From Nocardioides sp. SYSU D00038 (GTDB lineage Bacteria > Actinomycetota > Actinomycetes > Propionibacteriales > Nocardioidaceae), in NCBI RefSeq assembly GCF_016924665.1, contig NZ_JAFFJT010000013.1, positions 1-41,850 on the forward strand: a stretch of DNA of 41,850 nt. Reading direction: 5' to 3'. Both the position numbers and the translations under genes were made by a program. The notes below the pieces were generated by a model. The model made no database searches. It had not been told where the DNA came from and saw nothing but the letters and a program-made list of their open reading frames with translations. Below are positions 1 through 10,532 of this stretch, piece by piece; the first letter of the stretch is position 1, and every line of letters starts with the position of its first letter.

Positions 1-85
<85 letters not shown>

Positions 86-98
86 GGACGGGGAGGGG

Positions 99-833
99 TC
101 AGAGGCGGGAGGCGGCGGGGCGGTCGAGGAACCAGAGGGTCTCCTGGGAGCCGGAGACGCCCGCGGCGGGGATGTCGTGGAGGTCGGTGGCGGGGTCGAG
201 GGCGCGGGCGACGGCCTCGGCCTTGCCCTCGCCGCTGACCAGGAACCACACGGCGCGGGCCCGGTTGAGGGCCGGCAGGGTCAGCGAGATCCGCTCCGGC
301 GGCGGCTTGGGGGAGTCGGTGACGCCGACGGCGATCCGGTCCTCGACGTCGAGGGTGGGTTGGCCGGGGAAGAGCGACGCGACGTGGCCGTCGGGGCCGA
401 CCCCGAGCATCACGACGTCGAACTCGCCGGCGCCGAGCTCGCGCAGCCGTTCGGCGTACGACGCCGCACCCACGTCGGCCGATCGGGCGTCGTCGGTGGA
501 GGGCATCTCGTGGGCCTGGGCGCCCACCGCGTCGAGGAACGCGGCGCGGGCCTGGCCGGCGTTGCGGTCGGGGGAGTCGGGGGCGACGAACCGCTCGTCG
601 CCCCACCACACCACCACGCGAGACCAGTCGACGGCCGAGCCCGGCGCGAGCCGGGCGACCTCGCGGTGGATCAGGTCGGCGATCGTGCCGCCGGTCAGCA
701 CCACCTGGGCGGTGCCGCCGTCGGCCTGGGCGTCGACGAGCCGGGCCAGCAGCGCGCCGGCGACGGCAGTGGCCAGCTCGTCGGCGTCGTCGTGGACCTC
801 GATCCGGGGCTCGGGGGTGGCTAGGCTGGTCAT
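99..833 (-). CDS. pgl: 6-phosphogluconolactonase
   Basis: Hydrolyses 6-phosphoglucono-1,5-lactone to 6-phosphogluconate, the second step of the oxidative pentose-phosphate pathway, in the cytosol. The 244-aa product has the usual family length. It carries the SugarP_isomerase/DevB signatures LTGGT (about residues 46-50), WWGDERFV (76-83) and GVGPDGHVASLFPG (144-157), which form the phosphosugar pocket. The ATG at 833 is chosen because it overlaps the opcA stop by 4 bp (ATGA), implying translational coupling. A much longer open frame continues upstream, but that part lies antisense-in-frame through opcA and has no homology-like character. It is the last gene of the tkt-tal-pgi-zwf-opcA-pgl operon. 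The stop codon is only 15 bp from the low-complexity contig end. Confidence 0.95.
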   Translation of the reverse strand: MTSLATPEPRIEVHDDADELATAVAGALLARLVDAQADGGTAQVVLTGGTIADLIHREVARLAPGSAVDWSRVVVWWGDERFVAPDSPDRNAGQARAAFLDAVGAQAHEMPSTDDARSADVGAASYAERLRELGAGEFDVVMLGVGPDGHVASLFPGQPTLDVEDRIAVGVTDSPKPPPERISLTLPALNRARAVWFLVSGEGKAEAVARALDPATDLHDIPAAGVSGSQETLWFLDRPAASRL

Positions 834-1747
834 CGGCGCCTCCTCGGCTTGGCGAGCCGCCGGGCGGTGGCGGCGTAGACGTCGTCCTCGTCGAGGCGAC
901 GCAGCTCCTCGGCGAGCAGCTCTGAGACCTCCCGGCGCCGCAGCGCGATCGGACGGTCCGGGTGGCTCGGGGAGGAGTACGTCGCCAGCACGCCGTCGGG
1001 CCGTGCGATCCGGATCGGGCCGTCCTTGGTCTCGAGCACCACCTCGGTGACGCCCGGCCCCTCGGTGGTCGTCCGGGTGACGTCGACCCGCAGCCGGTCC
1101 TCGAGCCAGGCGGCGAGCAGGTCGGCGCTCGGGTTGTGCCGCTCGGCGGCGACGGTGGCGCCCGACACCTTGACCGGGTGCTGGTCGAGAGCCGAGGCGA
1201 GCAGCGCGCGCCACGGGGTGAGCCGGGTCCAGGCCAGGTCGGTGTTGCCGCGCGTGTACGCCGCGCACTGCGACCGCAGTGCGGTCGACTTCTTCCTGCT
1301 CACGTTGGCCGAGTCGGTGATCCGGCGCTGGGCCAGAGCCCCGAGCGGGTCGCGGGCCGGGTCCGCCGGCGCGTCGGTGGGCCACCAGACGGCGACGGGG
1401 GAGTCGGGCAGCAGCAGCGGCAGCACCACCGACTCGGGGTGCTTGGTGACCTCGCCCCGGAGCCGGATGAGCGCGGTCTCGCCGGTCCACCCCGACCCGG
1501 TGCCGACCTGGGCGTTGACGACCGGGGCACCCCGGCCGTCGCCGAGGATCACACCCAGCACCCGGGCGGGGTGCTCGGCGGAGGCCTGCCGCGCGGCGGT
1601 CATCGCGGACTCGGCGTCGTCCTCGTCGACGACGATCACCAACGTCATCACCATGCCCATGGCCGGGCTGCCGGCGCGGGTGCGCGACCGGACGAACTCG
1701 GCCGCGATCGCCGAGGAGGTGGTGTCGAGCAGCTCGACCATGGTCAT
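830..1747 (-). CDS. opcA: Glucose-6-phosphate dehydrogenase assembly protein OpcA
   Basis: The 305-aa protein of the OpcA family is known in cyanobacteria and actinobacteria as an allosteric or assembly partner of glucose-6-phosphate dehydrogenase. Family-like stretches include an N-terminal MVELLDTTSSAI region, VAVWWPTDAP near residue 118-127 and a SRKKSTALRSQ segment near the middle. There is no catalytic motif, as expected. The start is the outer ATG of two in-frame ATGs (1747 and 1741). The outer one overlaps the zwf stop codon by 4 bp and is preferred. The position directly between zwf and pgl is the standard actinobacterial arrangement and supports a role in tuning Zwf. Confidence 0.95.
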   Translation of the reverse strand: MTMVELLDTTSSAIAAEFVRSRTRAGSPAMGMVMTLVIVVDEDDAESAMTAARQASAEHPARVLGVILGDGRGAPVVNAQVGTGSGWTGETALIRLRGEVTKHPESVVLPLLLPDSPVAVWWPTDAPADPARDPLGALAQRRITDSANVSRKKSTALRSQCAAYTRGNTDLAWTRLTPWRALLASALDQHPVKVSGATVAAERHNPSADLLAAWLEDRLRVDVTRTTTEGPGVTEVVLETKDGPIRIARPDGVLATYSSPSHPDRPIALRRREVSELLAEELRRLDEDDVYAATARRLAKPRRRR

Positions 1748-3288
1748 GGCCGCCTCCAGGTGCGTCCGTCACGGGCCAGCATCGCGTCGGCCGACGCCGG
1801 GCCCCAGGTGCCCGAGGCGTAGGGCTCCGGCTTGCCCTTGCGCTCCCAGTGCTCCAGCACGGGGTCGAGGATCTGCCACGACAGCTCGACCTCCTCGTGC
1901 CGCGGGAACAGGGGCGGGTCGCCGAGCAGCACGTCGAGGATCAGCCGCTCGTAGGCCTCGGGCGAGGACTCGGTGAACGACCCGCCGTAGGCGAAGTCCA
2001 TGTTGACGTCGCGGATCTCCATCGCGGTGCCGGGCACCTTGGAGCCGAACCGCAGCGTCATCCCCTCGTCGGGCTGCACCCGGATCACCAGCACGTTGTG
2101 GGTGAGCTCCTCGACCGCCGTCTCGCTGAACGGCTGGTGCGGCGCCCGCTTGAACACCACGGCGACCTCGGTGACGCGCCGGCCCAGCCGCTTGCCGGTG
2201 CGCAGGTAGAACGGCACCCCGGCCCAGCGGCGGTTCTCCACGTGCAGGGTCACCGCGGCGTACGTCTCGGTGGTCGACGTCCGGCGGATGCCCTCCTCCT
2301 CGAGGAAGCCGCGGACCTTCTCGCCGCCGGACCAGCCGGCGAGGTACTGGCCGCGCGCGGTGGTCAGGTCGAGGCGACGGGGCAGCGTCACGCTCGCGAG
2401 CAGCTTCTGCTTCTCCAGCCGCAGCGCCTCGGGCTCGAACGACGTGGGCTCCTCCATCGCGACCAGCGCCATCAGCTGGAGCAGGTGGTTCTGGATCACG
2501 TCGCGGGCCGCGCCGATGCCGTCGTAGTAGCCGGCCCGCCCGCCGATGCCGACGTCCTCGGCCATCGTGATCTGCACGTGGTCGACGTAGTTGGAGTTCC
2601 AGAGCGGCTCGAACATGTTGTTGGCGAACCGGGTCGCCAGGATGTTCTGCACCGTCTCCTTGCCGAGGTAGTGGTCGATCCGGAAGATCGTCTCGGGCGG
2701 GAACACCCCGTCGAGCTCGGCGTTGAGCTCGCGGGCCGACGCGAGGTCGTGGCCGAACGGCTTCTCGATCACCACCCGCCGCCACGAGTCACCGTCGGTG
2801 TCGGTGAGGCCGTGCTCCTTGAGCTGCTTGGCCACGGTGCCGAAGAACCCCGGCGGGATCGCGAGGTAGAACGCGTGGTTGCCGTCGGTGCCCCGCACCT
2901 CGTCGAGCTCGTGGATGGTGCGCCGCAGCTGGTCGAACGCCGCGTCGTCGTCGAAGTCGCCCGGCACGAACCGGAACCCCTCGGCCAGCTGCTTCCAGAC
3001 CTCCTCGCGGAACTCGGTGCGGGCGTGCTCCTTCACGGAGTCGTGCACGATCTGGGCGAAGTCCTGGTCGGCCCAGTCGCGGCGTGCGAACCCGACCAGG
3101 CTGAACCCGGGCGGCAGCAGCCCGCGGTTGGCCAGGTCGTAGATCGCCGGCATCACCTTCTTGCGCGACAGGTCGCCGGTGACGCCGAAGAGCACCAGGC
3201 CGCAGGGCCCGGCGATCCGCGGCAGTCGGCGGTCCTGCGGGTCGCGCAGCGGGTTCGCCCGCCGGGGCGACGGAGGAGGAGGGGTCAT
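1744..3288 (-). CDS. zwf: Glucose-6-phosphate 1-dehydrogenase
   Basis: Oxidises glucose-6-phosphate to 6-phosphogluconolactone with reduction of NADP+, committing carbon to the oxidative pentose-phosphate branch. The product is 514 aa, a normal length. Visible motifs are the Rossmann nucleotide-binding [10 protein letters not shown] (residues 35-44), EKPFGHD (175-181) and the active-site RIDHYLGKE (203-211), containing the catalytic His of the RIDHYLGK signature. The ATG at 3288 overlaps the pgi stop by 4 bp. Upstream extension of the frame runs through pgi on another frame and is rejected. It is co-transcribed with opcA and pgl. Confidence 0.97.
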   Translation of the reverse strand: MTPPPPSPRRANPLRDPQDRRLPRIAGPCGLVLFGVTGDLSRKKVMPAIYDLANRGLLPPGFSLVGFARRDWADQDFAQIVHDSVKEHARTEFREEVWKQLAEGFRFVPGDFDDDAAFDQLRRTIHELDEVRGTDGNHAFYLAIPPGFFGTVAKQLKEHGLTDTDGDSWRRVVIEKPFGHDLASARELNAELDGVFPPETIFRIDHYLGKETVQNILATRFANNMFEPLWNSNYVDHVQITMAEDVGIGGRAGYYDGIGAARDVIQNHLLQLMALVAMEEPTSFEPEALRLEKQKLLASVTLPRRLDLTTARGQYLAGWSGGEKVRGFLEEEGIRRTSTTETYAAVTLHVENRRWAGVPFYLRTGKRLGRRVTEVAVVFKRAPHQPFSETAVEELTHNVLVIRVQPDEGMTLRFGSKVPGTAMEIRDVNMDFAYGGSFTESSPEAYERLILDVLLGDPPLFPRHEEVELSWQILDPVLEHWERKGKPEPYASGTWGPASADAMLARDGRTWRRP

Positions 3289-4964
3289 CGGCGCCGGTGC
3301 TCCTGGTAGTAGGCGATCAGGGCGCGGGTCGAGCCGTCCTGCTCGGCCAGGGCGTCCGCGTCGCCGGAGAGCGCCGGGCCGACCTCCTTGGCCAGCTGCT
3401 TGCCGAGCTCGACGCCCCACTGGTCGAAGCTGTCGATGCCCCACACCACGCCCTGCACGAAGGTGATGTGCTCGTAGAGCGCGACCAGCTGGCCCAGCAC
3501 CGACGGCGTCAGCGCGGGAGCCATGATCGAGGCGGTGGGGCGGTTGCCGGTGAACACCCGGGCGGGCACGACGGCCTCGTCGGTGCCCTCGGCGCGCACC
3601 TCCTCGGCGGTCCTGCCGAACGCCAGCGCCCGGGTCTGCGCCAGGAAGTTGGCCAGGAACAGCTCGTGGACGTCGGTGCGGTGCCCGTCGTGGTCGTCGG
3701 TGAGGGGGTACGCCGGGTTGGCGAACGCGATGAAGTCGGCCGGCACCAGCCGGGTGCCCTGGTGGATCAGCTGGTAGAACGCGTGCTGCCCGTTGGTGCC
3801 CGGCTCGCCCCAGAACACCTCACCCGTCTCGGTGGTGGCCGGCGACCCGTCCCAGCGCACGCCCTTGCCGTTGGACTCCATCGTCAGCTGCTGGAGGTAC
3901 GCCGGGAACCGGTGCAGCAGCTGGGAGTAGGGCAGCACCGCGTGGGTCTCGGCGCCGAGGAAGTTGGTGTACCAGACGTTGAGCAGCCCCATCAGCAGCG
4001 GCACGTTGCGCGCCGGCTCGGCGGTGCGGAAGTGCTCGTCCATCGCGTGGAAGCCGGCCAGCAGCTCCGCGAACCGCTCCGGCCCGACCGCGATCGCCAG
4101 CGAGGTGCCGATCGCGGAGTCGAGCGAGTAGCGGCCGCCGACCCAGTCCCAGAACCCGAAGGCGTTCGCCGGGTCGATGCCGAACTCCGCGACCTTGTCG
4201 AGCGCCGTCGAGACGGCCACGAAGTGCTTGGCCACGGCGTCGACCGCGGCGTCGCTGCCCGCCTCGTGGCCGAGGCCGTCGAGGAGCCACTGCCGGCACA
4301 GCCGCGCGTTGGTCAGCGTCTCGAGCGTCCCGAAGGTCTTGCTCGAGACGATGAACAGCGTGGCCGCGGGGTCGAGCCCGGCGAGGGTGGTGGCCGCGTC
4401 CGTCGGGTCGATGTTGCTGAGGAACCGGCACTCCAGCCCGTCCTGGCGGTACGGCGCCAGGGCCTCGTAGGCCATCACCGGGCCCAGGTCGGACCCGCCG
4501 ATGCCGATGTTGACCACGGAGCGGATCCGCTCGCCGGTGGCACCGGTCCAGGTGCCGTCGCGCACCTGGTCGGCGAAGGCGTAGACCCGCTGGAGCACCT
4601 CGTGGACGTCGGCGACCACGTCGTGGCCGTCGACCTCGAGGGCGGCACCGGCCGGCCGGCGCAGTGCTGTGTGGAGCACCGCGCGGTCCTCGGTGACGTT
4701 GATCCGCTCGCCGCGCAGCATCGCGTCGCGACGCTCCGCCACCCCCACCTCGTCGGCGAGGGCGAGCAGGGCCGCCAGCACCTCGTCGTCGACCAGCGAC
4801 TTGGAGAGGTCGACGAGGAGGTCGGCGGCCGGAAACGTGAGGCGCCCGGGCCGCTCGGGGTCGTCGGCGAACCACGCCCGCAGGTCCGGCGCGAAGCCGT
4901 CCTCGAGCGCGGTCAGCCGCTCCCAGGCCGGCGTCGCTGTGGGGTCGACCGGCGCTGCGGTCAC
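3285..4964 (-). CDS. pgi: Glucose-6-phosphate isomerase
   Basis: Interconverts glucose-6-phosphate and fructose-6-phosphate, linking glycolysis/gluconeogenesis to the pentose-phosphate enzymes encoded around it. The 559-aa protein has the SIS-domain phosphosugar-binding motifs [11 protein letters not shown] (about 152-162) and [10 protein letters not shown] (207-216), and the family stretch [12 protein letters not shown] start at 4964 overlaps the tal stop codon (GTGA). Placement of pgi inside the tal-zwf interval gives one transcript covering both entry and recycling of hexose phosphates; in M. tuberculosis, as I recall, pgi is elsewhere. Confidence 0.96.
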   Translation of the reverse strand: MTAAPVDPTATPAWERLTALEDGFAPDLRAWFADDPERPGRLTFPAADLLVDLSKSLVDDEVLAALLALADEVGVAERRDAMLRGERINVTEDRAVLHTALRRPAGAALEVDGHDVVADVHEVLQRVYAFADQVRDGTWTGATGERIRSVVNIGIGGSDLGPVMAYEALAPYRQDGLECRFLSNIDPTDAATTLAGLDPAATLFIVSSKTFGTLETLTNARLCRQWLLDGLGHEAGSDAAVDAVAKHFVAVSTALDKVAEFGIDPANAFGFWDWVGGRYSLDSAIGTSLAIAVGPERFAELLAGFHAMDEHFRTAEPARNVPLLMGLLNVWYTNFLGAETHAVLPYSQLLHRFPAYLQQLTMESNGKGVRWDGSPATTETGEVFWGEPGTNGQHAFYQLIHQGTRLVPADFIAFANPAYPLTDDHDGHRTDVHELFLANFLAQTRALAFGRTAEEVRAEGTDEAVVPARVFTGNRPTASIMAPALTPSVLGQLVALYEHITFVQGVVWGIDSFDQWGVELGKQLAKEVGPALSGDADALAEQDGSTRALIAYYQEHRRR

Positions 4965-6067
4965 GCCTTCGCCTTCTCCATCTGGCCCTGCACGGTCTCG
5001 ACGAGCTCGGTCCAGGACTTCTTGAACTTGTCGACGCCCTCGGTCTCGAGGGCCACCAGCACGTCGGGGAAGTCGACGCCCACCTCACCGAGGCGCTCCA
5101 GCAGCGCGCGGCCCTCGCCGGCCTTGCCGGTCACCAGGTCGCCGAGCACCTCGCCGTGGTCGGCGAACGCCTCGAGGGTCTTCTCGGGCATGGTGTTGAC
5201 GGTCTCGGGGACCACCAGGTCGCGGACGTACATGGTGTCGTCGTAGTCGGGGTTCTTGACGCCGGTCGAGGCCCACAGCGGCCGCTGCCGGTTGGCGCCG
5301 GCGGCCTCGAGGTCGCGCCAGCGCTCGGAGCCGAAGACCTCCTCGAAGGCGCCGTAGGCGACCAGCGCGTTGGCGACCGCGGCCTTGCCGCGCAGGGCCA
5401 GGGCGACCTCGGAGCCGACGGCCTCCAGGCGGCTGTCGACCTCGCTGTCGACGCGGGAGACGAAGAACGACGCCACCGAGTTGATGCCGGAGAGGTCGCG
5501 GCCGGCCTCGCGGGCCTGCTCGAGGCCGGTGAGGTAGGCGTCCATGACCTCGCGGTAGCGCTCCTCGCCGAAGATCAGCGTGACGTTGACGCTGATGCCC
5601 TCGGCGGTGGCGGCGGTGATCGCGGGCAGACCCTCCTTGGTGGCGGGGATCTTGATCAACACGTTGGGCCGGTCGACGGCGGCCCACAGGGCCCGGGCCG
5701 AGGCCAGCGTGCCCTCGGTGTCGTTGGCGAGGTCGGGCTCGACCTCGATCGAGACCCGGCCGTCGTACGGCGTCGCGTCGGCCACGGGGCGCAGCACGTC
5801 GCAGGCGTTGCGGACGTCCTCGGTGGTGAGCTCGAAGATGACCCGGTCGACCGGTTCGCCCTTGTCGACCAGCTGGGCGACCTGCTCGTCGTAGCGCTCG
5901 CCGTTGGCGATGGCGGAGGCGAAGATCGTCGGGTTGGTGGTCACGCCGACCACCGACTTCTCCGCGACCAGGTCGGCCAGGTTGCCGGTCTCGATGCGCT
6001 CGCGCGACAGGTCGTCGAGCCAGATCGACACGCCTGCGTCGGACAGTGCCTTCAGACGGTCACTCAT
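4961..6067 (-). CDS. tal: Transaldolase
   Basis: Transfers dihydroxyacetone units between sugar phosphates in the non-oxidative pentose-phosphate branch. The 368-aa product has the transaldolase signature GVTTNPTIF (about residues 41-49) and LIKIPAT, whose lysine (K139) is the expected Schiff-base residue. The ATG at 6067 is preceded by a good Shine-Dalgarno sequence (GGGAGAGGAA, about 7 nt upstream). It follows tkt by 56 bp, the only non-overlapping junction in the operon, which hints at independent translation initiation here. It overlaps pgi by 4 bp. Confidence 0.96.
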   Translation of the reverse strand: MSDRLKALSDAGVSIWLDDLSRERIETGNLADLVAEKSVVGVTTNPTIFASAIANGERYDEQVAQLVDKGEPVDRVIFELTTEDVRNACDVLRPVADATPYDGRVSIEVEPDLANDTEGTLASARALWAAVDRPNVLIKIPATKEGLPAITAATAEGISVNVTLIFGEERYREVMDAYLTGLEQAREAGRDLSGINSVASFFVSRVDSEVDSRLEAVGSEVALALRGKAAVANALVAYGAFEEVFGSERWRDLEAAGANRQRPLWASTGVKNPDYDDTMYVRDLVVPETVNTMPEKTLEAFADHGEVLGDLVTGKAGEGRALLERLGEVGVDFPDVLVALETEGVDKFKKSWTELVETVQGQMEKAKA

Positions 6068-6123
6068 GGTGGTTCCTCTCCCGTGGTCAGGGGTTGTGGG
6101 GGATGTACCCGGTGGGCTGGATC

Positions 6124-8226
<2,103 letters not shown>

Positions 8227-8270
8227 GGGGTTCCTTCCGGGCGTGACGTGGGAGTTCACGGGCAGTGCCG

Positions 8271-8296
8271 AGCCTACTCATCCCGGGCAGTAGACT
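8271..8296. promoter_or_regulatory. Overlapping divergent promoters of the tkt operon and ctaB
   Basis: On the minus strand TAGGCT (8276 down to 8271) is a good -10 hexamer for tkt, with a predicted leader of about 38 nt. On the plus strand TAGACT (8291-8296) is a good -10 for ctaB, with a leader of about 32 nt. The two hexamers are only 14 bp apart, so each promoter's -35 zone falls on or beside the other's -10. No convincing -35 hexamer is visible for either. Confidence 0.55.
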
Positions 8297-8334
8297 CACG
8301 CTTGCTCCACTCCCCGAACCCCGCTGAGGATTCC

Positions 8335-9279
8335 GTGACCTACGTCGGCCAGTCGCGTCCGGGCCTCACCAGCCCCGATGCGGCCCCGGCGACGGTCCGC
8401 GACGTGGTCTCGGCGTACGTCGGGCTCACCAAGCCGCGGGTCATCGAGCTGCTGCTCCTCACCACCGTGCCGGTGATGTTCTTCGCCGAGCGCGGGGTGC
8501 CCGGCCTCGGCCTGGTGCTGGCCACGGTGGTGGGCGGCGCGCTCTCGGCCGGCTCGGCCTCGGTCTTCAACTGCGTCTACGACCGGGACATCGACGAGCA
8601 GATGCGCCGCACCCGGCGGCGGGCGCTGCCGCGCCACATCGTGTCGCCGCGGGCCGCGCTGGTCTTCGGCTTCGTGCTCGGCGTCGCCTCCACCGCGATC
8701 CTCCTGCTCTGGGTGAACCCCCTCTCGGCCGCGCTGTCGGTGACGGCCAACGCGTTCTACGTCTTCGGCTACACCATGCTGCTCAAGCGGCGCACCACCC
8801 AGAACATCGTCTGGGGCGGGCTCGCCGGCTGCTTCCCGGCCCTCATCGGCTGGACCGCCGTCACCGGCGAGCTGTCGTGGGTGCCGGTCGTGCTGTTCGC
8901 CGTGGTGTTCTTCTGGACGCCGCCCCACACCTGGGCGCTGGCGCTGCGCTACCGCGAGGACTACGCCAACGTCGACGTTCCGATGCTCCCCGTGGTGGTG
9001 CCGGCTCGCGAGGTGGGCCGCCGGGTCGTGCTCTACAGCTGGGTGATGGTCGCGGTCTCGCTGCTGCTGTGGCCCGTGGCCGGGACCGGCCCGTTCTACC
9101 CCGTGGCGGCCGTCGTGCTGGGGGCCGTCTTCCTCGTCGAGGCGCACCGGATGTGGGGACGGGCCGCCGGCACCGAGGACCTCGTCGCGATCCAGCCGAT
9201 GCGGCTGTTCCACATGTCCAACCTCTACCTCTCGCTGCTGTTCGTCGCGGTCGCGGTCGACCCGCTGATCCAGCGTTGA
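8335..9279 (+). CDS. ctaB: Protoheme IX farnesyltransferase (heme O synthase)
   Basis: UbiA-superfamily membrane prenyltransferase that adds a farnesyl group to heme B, giving heme O, the precursor of heme A for aa3-type cytochrome oxidase. The 314-aa protein has about eight to nine hydrophobic helices. The first aspartate-rich motif is NxxxDxxxD (N79, D83, D87) and the second lies near YREDYANVDVPMLP. The GTG start at 8335 is chosen for the GAGGA site 5 nt upstream. The open frame extends far upstream through antisense tkt, which is discarded. Together with ctaA (17811-18755) it completes heme A synthesis, but an 8-kb polysaccharide cluster separates the two here. Confidence 0.95.
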   Translation: MTYVGQSRPGLTSPDAAPATVRDVVSAYVGLTKPRVIELLLLTTVPVMFFAERGVPGLGLVLATVVGGALSAGSASVFNCVYDRDIDEQMRRTRRRALPRHIVSPRAALVFGFVLGVASTAILLLWVNPLSAALSVTANAFYVFGYTMLLKRRTTQNIVWGGLAGCFPALIGWTAVTGELSWVPVVLFAVVFFWTPPHTWALALRYREDYANVDVPMLPVVVPAREVGRRVVLYSWVMVAVSLLLWPVAGTGPFYPVAAVVLGAVFLVEAHRMWGRAAGTEDLVAIQPMRLFHMSNLYLSLLFVAVAVDPLIQR

Positions 9280-9342
9280 GGCGCTCGTCACGTCCCGCGC
9301 CCGGGTCGCGGCGAACCGAGGTCGCGGGCGCTGCCGCTCTGG

Positions 9343-9348
9343 CACGAT
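9343..9348 (+). promoter_or_regulatory. Candidate -10 of a leaderless transcript for the first GT4 gene
   Basis: CACGAT lies 7 nt upstream of the ATG at 9356, the same spacing seen at the clearer TAGCGT promoters elsewhere in this window. It is a weak match to TANNNT, so moderate support only. Confidence 0.35.
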
Positions 9349-9355
9349 GACCGCC

Positions 9356-10474
9356 ATGCCGCGCACGCCCCGCATCGGGATGATCTCCACCCGGTGCCAG
9401 CCCGAGATCGGCGGCATCGAGAACCACGTTGCCGAGGTGGCCGGTCGGCTGGCCGCCCGCGGCTACGACCTCGAGGTGCTCACCACCGACACGTCGGGCC
9501 GGCTGCCGCGCCGCGAGCGCGTCGACGGCTACCTGGTGCGCCGGTTCCGCGCCTGGCCCCGGTCGCGCGACTGGTACCTCAGCCCGGGGCTGTTCCTGGC
9601 CGCGCTGCGCGCCCGCTACGACGTCGTCCACGTGCAGGGCGTCCACACGCTGGTGCCGCCGCTGGCGATGCTCGCCGCGATCCTGCGCCGGGTGCCGTTC
9701 CTGCTCACCTTCCACACCGGCGGCAGCTCCAGCGCCTTCCGCGAGCGGGCGCGCGGCACCCAGTGGCGGGTGCTGGCCCCGCTGCTGCGCCGCGCGCACA
9801 CCCTGATCGGCGTCTCGGTCTACGAGGCCCGCCGCTTCGACGAGGTGCTCGGCGAGCCCGGCCGCGTCACCGTCGTCCGCAACGGCGGCTCGCTGCCCGA
9901 GGTGCCACCGGGCGTCGTGCCCGAGCCCGGCCTGGTCGTCAGCGTGGGGCGGCTGGAGCGCTACAAGGGCCACCACCGCCTGGTCGAGGCGCTGCCCCAC
10001 CTTCTCGAGACCGTGCCCGAGGCGCGGGTCGAGGTGCTGGGCGCCGGGCCCTACGAGGCCGAGCTACTGGCGCTCGCCGAGCGGCTGGGCGTCGCCGACC
10101 GGGTGACCGTCCGGTTCGTGCCGCCCGTCGACCGCGCAGCGATGGGGGAGAGCATCGCCCGGGCCGGCGTGATGACCCTGCTCAGCGACTACGAGGCCCA
10201 CCCGGTCGCGGTGATGGAGGCGCTCACCGCCGGCCGTCCGGTCGTGGTGAGCCGGACCTCGGGGCTCATCGAGCTGGCCGACCTGGGCTGGGCGGTGGGC
10301 GTCGAGGCGGACGCCTCGCCCCGGGACACCGCGGCGGCGATCGCCCGCCAGATGTCCGACCCGGTGCTGCCCGCCCGCGAGGATTTGCCCACTTGGGAGA
10401 CGTGCGTGACCGGTGTGGCCCAGACTTACGACGCGATCATGGCCGCCACGCGGAAGGGCGCGGACGTCGCCTGA
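9356..10474 (+). CDS. GT4-family glycosyltransferase
   Basis: A 372-aa GT-B fold retaining glycosyltransferase. The N-terminal half starts with the donor-independent domain (RIGMISTRCQPEIGG, then ENHVAEVAGRLAARGYDLEVLTT), the usual GT4 opening. The C-terminal nucleotide-sugar domain shows VSVGRLERYKGHHRLVEAL and an EX7E motif in EAHPVAVMEALTAG. It presumably adds a sugar to a lipid-linked or surface glycan on the cytoplasmic face. I use ATG 9356 rather than 9347 because the earlier ATG overlaps the candidate -10. It is the first gene of the polysaccharide cluster and is followed 58 bp later by the GT-C-like membrane protein. The exact sugar cannot be told. Confidence 0.88.
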   Translation: MPRTPRIGMISTRCQPEIGGIENHVAEVAGRLAARGYDLEVLTTDTSGRLPRRERVDGYLVRRFRAWPRSRDWYLSPGLFLAALRARYDVVHVQGVHTLVPPLAMLAAILRRVPFLLTFHTGGSSSAFRERARGTQWRVLAPLLRRAHTLIGVSVYEARRFDEVLGEPGRVTVVRNGGSLPEVPPGVVPEPGLVVSVGRLERYKGHHRLVEALPHLLETVPEARVEVLGAGPYEAELLALAERLGVADRVTVRFVPPVDRAAMGESIARAGVMTLLSDYEAHPVAVMEALTAGRPVVVSRTSGLIELADLGWAVGVEADASPRDTAAAIARQMSDPVLPAREDLPTWETCVTGVAQTYDAIMAATRKGADVA

Positions 10475-10532
10475 CGTCCCGAGGGGTGCTCCCCCCACGG
10501 GTCCGACCACGCCGGGAGAGCCGCACCGTCCG

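Noticed and set aside
9347..9355. Upstream ATG start for the first GT4 gene
   Set aside because: It overlaps the candidate -10 CACGAT and adds only MTA; ATG 9356 has the leaderless spacing seen elsewhere. The difference does not affect the function call.
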